A stretch of DNA of 64,000 nt, from positions 26,597,446 through 26,661,445 of the forward strand of contig OY743172.1 in assembly GCA_963555705.1 (NCBI GenBank). Direction: 5' to 3'. Positions 56,819-64,000 of this stretch are shown here, piece after piece. The notes under the pieces are model-generated. The model ran no database searches, was not told where the DNA came from, and saw nothing but the letters and a program-made list of their open reading frames with translations. The stretch comes from Ligustrum vulgare (Eukaryota; Streptophyta; Magnoliopsida; Lamiales; Oleaceae). The stretch's first letter is position 1; each line of letters opens with the position of its first letter. The translations under genes were made by a program, and so were the position numbers.

Positions 56819-58744
56819 ATGAATAACCAAATAAGTTTTCCATTAGCCGTTTATATACAAGTTACAATTGTTGAAACAAATATAACAACCTGCGCATTAA
56901 TTGACACGAGAAGTGATATAACAATATTCAAAAGTTTCTTAATAAAATCATGGAATACTAATGGAAAGATAAAAATTACAGGAATAACAGGAGAAAGTAC
57001 TCATATAATTAATAGTGCTGATAAAATTAACATAATACTTGGAAGTAAGCAAATAGTTGTAAATAAAATATATAATTATAACAAATTGGAATGTGATATA
57101 TTATTAGGAAATGACTTTATACAACAATTTCAATATTATGAACAAAATAATTACATGATAATGTTATAAACACCTTGTGCACATTTACTAAAAATACCAA
57201 GAGAATTTCGACATTACAGAGTTCAGCCAACACAGCGTGGTGATAAATGGGAGAAAAAACCAATTACACAAAATGAAATAAAAAATAAAAGAATAATGTA
57301 TAAAAAAGTCTTAAAAACGAATATACAAACGACCATGGAAAAAATCATTGATCAACAGGAAAAAATCATTGATCAATCAGAAAAAATTTGTGGAGAGAAT
57401 CCATTACTATTTTGGAAATCACATCATCAAAAAACTAAAATAGAATTAACAGAAAATGTTATTATAAGAGTTAGACCAATGATGTATACCATACAAGATA
57501 CACAAGAGTTTAAAACTCAGATAAAAGAATTACTTAACCAAAAATTAATCAGACCTAGTAATGGACCCCATAGTAGTCCAGCTTTTATGGTCATGAAACA
57601 TTCTGAACAAAAAAGAGGAAAAGCTAGAATGGTGATAAATTAAAAAGAATTAAACAAATATACTAAATTTGATGGATACTTTTTACCAAATAAAGAGGTA
57701 CTACTAAATCTTGCAAAAGGAAAGCAATATTATTCCAAATTTGATTGCAAATCAGGATTTTGGCAAGTAAAAATGGAAGAAGATAGTATTCAATATATAG
57801 CATTTAGTACACCCCAAGGTAAGTATGAATGGATGGTTATGTCATTTGGTTTAAAAAATGCACCACAAATATATCAAAGAAGAATGGATAACATATTTAG
57901 AAAATTTAATGAATTCTTAATTGTTTATGTCGATGATATATTAATATGTTCTAATAATAGAGAAGAACATAGAAACCATTTAATTAAATTTATAAATTAA
58001 TGCAAAAAAGAAGGAATTGTTCTTTCAAAAAATAAAGTTATAATAGAAAAACAAGAAATTGATTTTCTTGGATTATCAATAGATAAAAGGGAGATAAAAT
58101 TACAAACCCATATATCTAACAAAATAGAAAGTTTTCCAGACAAATTAGAATCAAAAGAACAAATATAAAATTTTTTAGGATGTTTAAATTATGCAGAAGG
58201 ATTTATTGAAAATCTATCAAAGCAAAGACATAAAATTCAAATTTTACTCAGGAAAACAAATACCAAAGGATGGAGTGATGAACACACAGAAATTTTCAAA
58301 TCACTAAAAGAAGAATGTAAAAATTTGTCAAAATTAAGATTACCAGATGAAAAAGATAATCTGATAGTTAATACTGATACCTCGAATAAGTATTGGGCAG
58401 CAATATTAAAAACAGATCTTAATGAAATTTGTAGATACTCAAGTGGAACGTTTAATCAAGTAGAAATAAATTATACTACTCATGAGAAAGAACTGTTAGC
58501 AATCATCAGAGGAATAAAGAAGTTTTCATTGTTTTTATTATCTAAGAAATTCATTTTTGAAACTGATAATTCTCAAGTTGCAGGTTTAGTAAAAAATAAA
58601 TTACCATCAGAACCTCAATATAGAAGGCTCCATAGATGGCAAGCCTATTTGCCATTTTATAATAGTGATATAGTTCATATTAAAGGTGTTAATAATTATC
58701 TTGCGGACTTTTTAAGCAGGAATATTGAATTTGCAGATGGATAA
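56819..58744 (+). pseudogene. Viral protease, reverse transcriptase and RNase H
   Basis: It begins MNNQISFPLAVYIQ. Protease: CALIDTRSDITIFKSF, where the catalytic DTG/DSG reads DTR, and LECDILLGNDFIQQF. RT from about 57390: QIKELLNQKLIRPSNGPHSS, ARMVIN then a stop (57641), SKFDCKSGFWQVKMEEDS, MSFGLKNAPQIYQRRMDNIF and IVYVDDILICSNNREEHRN with the YVDD site. RNase H: NLIVNTDTSNKYWAAILKTD, YTTHEKELLAIIRGIKKFSL, FETDNSQVAGLVKNKL and KGVNNYLADFLSRN. There is no integrase, as expected for a pararetrovirus. Further stops lie near 57998 and 58166. The end overlaps the next ORF by eight bases. Confidence 0.92.
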
Positions 58745-59807
58745 TATCAAAAAATCCCTGATAGACACCAAAAAGCGAATGAACTTCCTCATGGAGGAAG
58801 CTGAAGATATAAAGCTTGGAATTGAACAACTTGCAGAAACTCTCCAAGGAAGTTTCAAGCAATTGATGGAAATCTCAACATTTCATCACAATTATACTAA
58901 AGAATTGAGCGATAATATAATTGAGATTGAATCTCAATTTGAATCGTTGATTACCAAACATGTTATATCAAAAATACAAACAGGTACATCTTCTGGAAGC
59001 AGTGGTGGACCAATAATTAAAAGAGATGAACCAAGTCCCAAAAAAGTTGTTATAAATGAAGCCAGTCCTCGAAAAATCACAATCAATGCCAAAGATGAAC
59101 ATACAAGGGTAGTCAGGATTCGTGCTGAAGAGGAAGATGGTTCCCCTTTTTTACCAAAAGAAAACGAATATAAAACTACTGTTGAGGTTATATATGAACT
59201 TCAAGAATGTGATTGCTATTACATTTCGTCTGGAGACCATGTATATCCACGATTGATCGTTACTCAGGGAGGAGATCCCGTCATGACAAAAATGGCAGCT
59301 GATTAAGGATTCTTGGATCTTATCTATCCAGGAAGAGATTTGAAAGAAATCGAAAAATTTGATGATTTACTAAAAGGAGAAATTTCAAAGTTTGCTCAAG
59401 GAAGATCCATATATTTAAAATTTTATTCAATCAGTCCTGAAATTGATGGAAGGATATATTATCCTGTTGAGCATATTATCACGATTGAGTATGTTGCTCG
59501 AAATTTTCGAATTGAAGTTGGGAAAAATACCAAGCCAGTACCAAACATTACAAGATCATGGTTTAGATCCCGAAGGGTGTTGGGAATTAAAGTTCTCTAC
59601 AACATTGCCAAAAACCTGTATGAGAAAAAATTCAAATGCATATGCCAGTACAATGGATGGACCCTACTCACTAATGGAGGAAAAGAAAAGTCAACAATCT
59701 TGCAAGAATATATCAATAAATTTGATACTCATCAAATTCATGGAAGCTTTGCCACTTTGCAAGAAGCGTGCATAGCCAGGAACTGCCCCACATGCCAAAG
59801 GAATTGA
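58737..59807 (+). pseudogene. Large post-pol viral ORF, about 356 codons with one stop
   Basis: The ATG at 58737 lies inside the pol stop region. The frame is open to TAA at 59805 except for a single TAA at 59304. The N-terminal half is a coiled coil (SLIDTKKRMNFLMEEAED) followed by a Ser/Gly- and Pro-rich linker (TGTSSGSSGGPI). The C-terminal half is compact and ends FATLQEACIARNCPTCQRN. Its position is that of the translational transactivator (ORF VI) of caulimoviruses or of RTBV ORF4. I cannot confirm a transactivator motif. Long coding with only one stop suggests relatively recent loss or a miscalled base. Confidence 0.6.
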
Positions 59808-59950
59808 TGGACAGGTGGAAGCCACTTATGGATCTGCTTTATATGCCAACAAAACTGATGGACAAGTGGAAGTTGTTTAATAGATCTACTTTAATTCAAC
59901 AATGCAGAACAATGTAGGGGCCATCTCAAGACCAAAAAATAGAAGGATAA

Positions 59951-60817
59951 GGCTGCGTTCTCTTTGGCGTTTTCCAGTCGTTTTCCGTTTTCCATTTCCG
60001 AAAACGCGGAAAACTCATTCTCTTGCGCCGTTTTCGGAAAAAAATTTCGAAAACGTTTTCAAAATTTGTAAAGGAAATGGAAAACGTGAAAATCACGTTT
60101 TCCGAAGTTTTTGCCTTATAAGTGGAAAACGCGCGTTTTCCACTTAAAAAAAATTAAAATAATCAAAAAAAATTGAAATTTGTCAAAATTTATCATTTTT
60201 AATTACATTATTGGTCCCTAATTTTCAAAACTTGTCATTTTAATCCTCAAAATTTGAAATTTCTTTTGAAAATATCCTAATTTATTTGCAACTTAAGTCC
60301 CTCAACTTCAGATTTTTTAACATAAATTGATTTTTGCAAATTTTATTGAAACTTAAATTTTAAACGTCATGAGTGCTTACTAGAAGGATGTATCTATATA
60401 AAGTATTAAATGAAACAATTACTTTAGAAGGGAAAATTACTACTCAAATGTTGAACGATTACTTTAGAAGGGAAAATTACTACTCAAATGTTGAACGATT
60501 ACTTTAGAAGGGCAACATGAATTTTTGAACTTTTTTGGTATAACCAAATTGTGTGATAGAGGTTATTTCATTTATTTTTGTTGTGTAACTCAAAATATGA
60601 TATCTTTATTTCATTTATATTCACAAACAATATGAAATAATTTTCTTCAAAATTTTAAACAGAACGCGTTTTCCAGCTTTTCATTTTCGAAAATAGTTTT
60701 CAAAATTAACAAACCAAACGCGTTTTCAGCAATTTCGAAAAAAGTCACAGAAAATGGAAAACAGAAAACATTTTCGAAAATGAAAACAGGAAACTGAAAC
60801 ACAAAGAGAACGCAGCC
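59951..60817. mobile_element. PIF/Harbinger-like MITE inserted in the pararetrovirus (copy 3, best preserved)
   Basis: Perfect terminal inverted repeats GGCTGCGTTCTCTTT and AAAGAGAACGCAGCC are flanked by TAA on both sides (59948-59950 and 60818-60820). Subterminal motifs GTTTTCC and TTTTCGAAAA are repeated on both flanks. No transposase is present. It lies between the last large viral ORF and the viral promoter, so it arrived after the virus integrated. Confidence 0.92.
60415..60512 (+). repeat. 40-bp tandem repeat inside the MITE, 2.4 units
   Basis: ACTTTAGAAGGGAAAATTAC then TACTCAAATGTTGAACGATT occur at 60421 and 60461, with a third partial copy at 60501. The full units are identical, so the duplication is recent. 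Confidence 0.95.
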
Positions 60818-60913
60818 TAAGTGTCCCTATAATGTAAGAGTCATGTGATGTAATAAATAATAGAGGGACAGGTGTGTCTTTAGGTGAAAAAAGCTGGGAA
60901 ATTGTTAGATCGA

Positions 60914-60960
60914 TGATGTAAGCAGTGATGTAATTGTGTCCAATGCAGTATTATAAATAG
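60914..60960 (+). promoter_or_regulatory. 35S-like pregenomic promoter with as-1-like element and TATA box
   Basis: TGATG at 60914 and 60926, with AAGCAG between, reproduces the 12-base spacing of the as-1 element (TGACG..TGACG) with both CG changed to TG. The TATA box TATAAATAG follows at 60952. The layout is that of caulimovirid full-length RNA promoters. Transcription would start near 60985. Confidence 0.7.
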
Positions 60961-61078
60961 AGGCCTCCGGACTAGTTGAAAGACAGAATTCTCTTGAGCA
61001 CTCAGTTTGTGAGAAAGCCAAAAATCTTCTGTTTTTGAAAAATTCTCATACCAATCCTTTGTCAATCTTCATATTATC

Positions 61079-61084
61079 AATAAA
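61079..61084 (+). terminator. Poly-A signal in the viral leader
   Basis: AATAAA lies about 125 bases after the TATA box. In caulimovirids the poly-A site sits shortly after the start and is skipped on first passage, giving a terminally redundant RNA. Confidence 0.6.
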
Positions 61085-61410
61085 ATCCCAATTTACTTAT
61101 CATATTATGATGAGTTTCTAAATTCTTGTCTTCTAAATCCCATTTCCAAAAAGAAGATATATTATTAAGAAAACTCCCTACACTCTGTCCTAAAATATTT
61201 TTCATCTAAAGAGTTATACAGTGAAGGCATCCATGTTTAGCTAATAACCTGTGAAGGCAGGAAGTCATTGGAGGGTGTGGAGCAGAAACCTATAAGCCTG
61301 AAGGTCACTAACAATAGAAGGAAAATACAAAAGTACTGAGAACAGGAAAAGAGGTTAGTATTCTTAATATATCTATCTTTACGGAATTAGGAGGAAGAAG
61401 AGCTTTTAAC
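61085..61410 (+). other. Viral leader
   Basis: It has no long ORF. A tiny ORF, ATG-TTT-AGC-TAA at about 61231, resembles the short upstream ORFs of caulimovirid leaders. Repeated AGAAGG/GAAGG purine-rich stretches occur from 61255 to 61400. No primer-binding site is seen here, in contrast to CaMV. Confidence 0.45.
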
Positions 61411-61764
61411 ATGACAGAATTTAGAATTGTTAAATTTAATTATCAAAACAGTCCTTATAATGATGAATATCATGGCATAATTGAACATTTATTCATGTAT
61501 AAACAGTTTACTAGACCAAATAATGAAATAAAAAAGTTATATCATGTCTATATGTCATGCTTGTTAGCTATATTTCCAACATTAAAAAGAATATTAGGAT
61601 TAGAAATTACAAAATCGATTATTTATTTTTGGTTTGATAGTGATAATACTGAAATAAATAATGAATTATATTTATGATATGTGTTTAGTAGTGATAATGA
61701 TTATGATCCTGTAATAAATTATGACAGTGATGGAAGAGATGAATCTTTCTTTACCAGTTTTTGA
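61411..61764 (+). pseudogene. Viral ORF I after the leader, about 117 codons with one stop
   Basis: It starts MTEFRIVKFNYQNSPYNDEY. The first 88 codons are open (RPNNEIKKLYHVYMSCLLAI). After a TGA at 61675 the same frame goes on with an acidic tail (SSDNDYDPVINYDSDGRDES) to 61764. It overlaps the next ORF by 44 bases in another frame. Function unknown. The MTEF start is shared with ORF C, which may be chance. Confidence 0.5.
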
Positions 61765-62134
61765 AAATCTTAATATCATGAAAAAATCCAGAACTAAAAG
61801 AGGTCCATATAAAGTTCAAAAGCATATCAAAAGTAAAAAAGACATTGAATATGAAAATGAAATTGATAAAATAGGATACCAAGAGCAACTCTACGCATCA
61901 CAAGAGATATTAAAAAGTTTTAAAGAAAATTTAATAGAAAACTTTGCTAGAGAAACTGTAAGATCTATAATGATACATGATATTCAAGATATAATTGATA
62001 AATTAGAAAAGAGAAAGAAAAATATTTCAAAATATAATATATCATTTGAACCAAGTATAGATATCATGACTGACATAGACATTATCAATTCTCAAACACT
62101 CATAGAATTTGAAAAATTACTTGAAACATTATAA
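61721..62134 (+). CDS. Viral ORF J, 137 residues, unknown function
   Basis: It is open from MTVMEEMNLSLPVFENLN to TAA at 62132. A basic patch KKSRTKRGPYKVQKHIKSKK near residue 22 could bind nucleic acid or act as a nuclear signal. The remainder is helical and charged. It is intact, unlike the large viral genes. No homologue is recognised. Confidence 0.55.
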   Translation: MTVMEEMNLSLPVFENLNIMKKSRTKRGPYKVQKHIKSKKDIEYENEIDKIGYQEQLYASQEILKSFKENLIENFARETVRSIMIHDIQDIIDKLEKRKKNISKYNISFEPSIDIMTDIDIINSQTLIEFEKLLETL

Positions 62135-62156
62135 ATTATTTATCTCTGTGTTTATA

Positions 62157-62375
62157 ATGACTGGATATACTATTGAAGGATTAGACAATTTGTTAGAAAA
62201 AATAATGGAAAAAATAGATAACATTATATCTCATTTAATAGATATGGATGAATCATCTGAACAATATTATATACTTTCAAAAAATCATGATCAATACATT
62301 ATAGATTATTCTGACATATTAGAGATTAAAATAGATTTAGAAAATAAAATAATAACAAATACAGTCCAAACCTAA
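62157..62375 (+). CDS. Viral ORF K, 72 residues, paralogue of ORF L
   Basis: MTGYTIEGLDNLLEKIMEKI opens a helical, acidic protein. It ends TAA at 62373-62375, whose last base begins the ATG of ORF L. Pattern and length match ORF L closely (YTIEGL, NLLEK, SSE.Y, QYI.DY). Intact. Function unknown. Confidence 0.6.
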   Translation: MTGYTIEGLDNLLEKIMEKIDNIISHLIDMDESSEQYYILSKNHDQYIIDYSDILEIKIDLENKIITNTVQT

Positions 62376-62596
62376 TGTCAGGATATACAATAGAAGGACT
62401 AGCTAACCTTTTAGAAAAATTGAAAGATAAAATGGAAGACATTAAACATCAAATGAAAAATGAAAACATATCTTCTGAAGAATATAATAAACTCTTAGAA
62501 AAATACGAACAATATATTGCAGATTATTGTATTTTACTATATCAAAGAATGGACTTATACCAGAGAATTTTGTATAATAATTTACCAACCCGATAA
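62375..62596 (+). CDS. Viral ORF L, 73 residues, paralogue of ORF K
   Basis: MSGYTIEGLANLLEKLKDKM starts at the TAATG junction. The body is predicted helical (NISSEEYNKLLEKYEQYIAD). It arose with ORF K by tandem duplication. Intact to TAA at 62594. It is followed three bases later by ORF M. Confidence 0.6.
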   Translation: MSGYTIEGLANLLEKLKDKMEDIKHQMKNENISSEEYNKLLEKYEQYIADYCILLYQRMDLYQRILYNNLPTR

Positions 62597-62599
62597 TCT

Positions 62600-63010
62600 A
62601 TGGATACTTCACAAGCATCAACTTCTAATAACTGTGATAATAAACTATATTTAGATAATAAAGAAATTTCATTCTTATTAGTTATTGCTGGAAAATCTAA
62701 AAATATACATTATGTTGGATAATCTAAATTAAAAGAAATATACGAAGATATTGACTATGCTATCTTAAATAGAATAGAATTTAATTATGTTGAAACAGCA
62801 AAAAATATAAATACGATTCATAAAATTATAGAAGAATACGAGGATATAGAAGATGAAGTTTCAGATGAAATAGCATTAGGATATATAACAAAGAAAGAAC
62901 ATCATAAATCTTTTGAGAAATTATCACAATATAGAGTATTTTTAGAAGAACTTAAAAGATTAAATAATATGAATATAATAGAAAATATTGAATTAAATCA
63001 ACCTGACTAA
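62600..63010 (+). pseudogene. Viral ORF M, about 136 codons with one stop
   Basis: It starts MDTSQASTSNNCDNKLYLDN, has one TAA near 62720, and continues (LKEIYEDIDYAILNRIEFNY, then KIIEEYEDIEDEVSDEIALG) to TAA at 63008. Acidic and helical, no known motif. NKEISFLLVIAGKSKNIHYV near the start could be a small folded unit. Confidence 0.5.
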
Positions 63011-63363
63011 TTCAAGGATATATCTTGCAAATAAAATAATGCAATTCATTAAGAGTAATAAAGACATTTTACAAAAGAATGACATTTTGAAAAACTCTAC
63101 ATTTGAAAATGCTATTCCAACAAATCTTCCTAAAAATTTCAACTTCTCTTCAATTATTACTGTTTATTTATTATTTAGAAGGAGAAATGGACACGAAAAC
63201 GGAAATGAAAAAAGAAATATTTTGCAGACGCTGTCATGGGGAGGAAGGATCAAGGATGAAGAGGAAGTCAGCGGCCATTGGTTGTCCACAAATATTGTCA
63301 TCAGCGCCTCCGTCATCATACATCACGGGAAGGTACTTCTTCCCTCTAGGATATGATAATTGA
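63011..63363 (+). other. Possible end of the viral sequence with an ORF of mixed origin
   Basis: MQFIKSNKDILQKNDILKNS begins at 63039 in AT-rich, virus-like sequence. From about 63180 the composition turns GC-richer (AAGTCAGCGGCCATTGG, TCAGCGCCTCCGTC), which suggests a change to non-viral DNA and so the right border of the integration. Two overlapping frames are open but neither is recognised. Confidence 0.35.
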
Positions 63364-63870
63364 TAATCCTTATTTAAAAAGTTTTTTTTTTTTTTTTTTA
63401 CAATATTACTTTTTAATTACACATTCACACAATAAATTATTATATATTAATCATAATTTTTTCCCACATAACCACACATTCTCCTAAAATCATCATTCAA
63501 AAACTCATTTTCACCGAATAATAATTATCAAATAGGGTCTATAGTCAAATGGATATAGATAGGCTCTAATTTTTTTCTTCATCTTATTTATGTCAAATAT
63601 ACCGTTCTAAACATGTTGAATAATTTAGATCACTATAGTTAAAGGTGTCAATGTTAGGTCCCTTGGTATCAAACTGATCAAAGACGGGTGGATCCAGTGA
63701 TTTTGTTCAATCAGGATGGTCGTCCTGGAATTTTGTCCAACTACAGCGAACATCGATCAAATAACTACAATTTTCGAGTTACAACCCAAAAAATTTCAAA
63801 AATCTAATAATTTTTTCTCGACAGATCCAGCACGAGCGAGCATGTCAACTCACCATATTATAGATCCGTC
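63364..63870. other. AT-rich DNA, no gene
   Basis: A T run lies at 63380-63399. 63420-63530 resembles, reversed, the dispersed repeat family (ACACATTCTC, AAAAACTCATTTTCACC). Nothing else is recognised. Confidence 0.4.
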
Positions 63871-64000
63871 TAGGGATGTCAACGAGCCACGTCGAGCCGA
63901 CTCGTGAGCTGAAGATCAAGACTCGAGCTCGACTCGAGTTTTTTTTGGCCCGAGTTAAGTCGAGCTGAGTTAAAGCTCGTCCCCAAAAATAAGGCTCGGC
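63871..64000. mobile_element. Second hAT copy, cut by the window end
   Basis: TAGGGATGTCAACGAGCC at 63871 is the terminus seen reversed at 2472, followed by CTCGAGCTCGACTCGAG-type subterminal motifs like those of the element at 1163-2472. The other end lies outside. Confidence 0.75.

Larger units (their letters stand above)
53393..63010 (+). mobile_element. Endogenous pararetrovirus (Caulimoviridae-like), near unit length, decayed
   Basis: In order: Met-tRNA primer-binding site, four small overlapping ORFs, capsid with zinc knuckle, movement-protein-like segment, protease/RT/RNase H, a large post-pol ORF, a 35S-like promoter with poly-A signal and leader, then five further small ORFs. There are no LTRs and no integrase, as in Caulimoviridae. 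Without the nested 867-bp MITE the viral part is about 8.7 kb, within the family size range. The left edge lies at the primer-binding site, which is position 1 of such genomes, so a linear unit may have been integrated. Stops and frameshifts occur throughout. Genus is not assigned. Confidence 0.8.

Overview
This is a stretch of AT-rich nuclear DNA from a flowering plant, probably a eudicot. The evidence is one end of a Pumilio-type gene, Helitrons, Ty1/copia and Ty3/gypsy elements of plant lineages, a Cassandra-like TRIM, a tRNA-derived SINE, MITEs with intact target-site duplications (TSDs), and an endogenous caulimovirid-like sequence. I cannot name the species. There is no bacterial-style operon and no complete host gene; almost all identifiable content is mobile DNA, much of it nested.

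Layout. 1-598 (minus strand) is the N-terminal coding part of a Pumilio RNA-binding protein gene, with its leader to about 1.1 kb. Directly upstream is a hAT element (1163-2472) carrying a nested PIF/Harbinger-like MITE. A complete minus-strand Helitron (4341-7731) contains exon-like captured pieces. Next come a shortened copia element with two LTRs (8214-10425), a SINE (11150-11299) and a second complete Helitron (11440-14234) with a 126-bp tandem array. Further Helitron debris follows, including a helicase fragment. A 4.7-kb copia element sits on the minus strand (19942-24615). From 24.6 to 30.8 kb I see only AT-rich repeats and a 450-bp Mutator-like MITE. From 30.8 to 36.3 kb there is an internally deleted gypsy element with duplicated end regions.

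From 36.9 to 41.6 kb there is a Harbinger-like MITE, a solo LTR (37907-38670) with a 39-bp tandem array, and a Mutator-like element (39724-41394). A Cassandra TRIM with 5S-rRNA-like LTRs is inserted in that Mutator-like element. A Tat-lineage gypsy element spans 41938-52688. It has decayed gag, protease, reverse transcriptase and two RNase H domains, has lost its integrase core, and carries a three-exon antisense gene before the 3' LTR.

53393-63010 looks like a near unit-length endogenous pararetrovirus. It begins at a Met-tRNA primer-binding site and runs through small overlapping ORFs, capsid, a movement-protein-like segment, protease/RT/RNase H and a large post-pol ORF. A 35S-like promoter and leader follow, and then a second set of small ORFs. 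A Harbinger-like MITE separates the last large ORF from the promoter. The window closes inside another hAT copy (63871 onward).

The coding sequences inside the elements are broken by stops and frameshifts, and many of the stops in the Tat element are explained by C-to-T changes. The Pumilio fragment is the only apparently intact host coding sequence. The most interesting region is the pararetrovirus, because of its large number of small coupled ORFs; the antisense gene and the Helitron gene capture come next.
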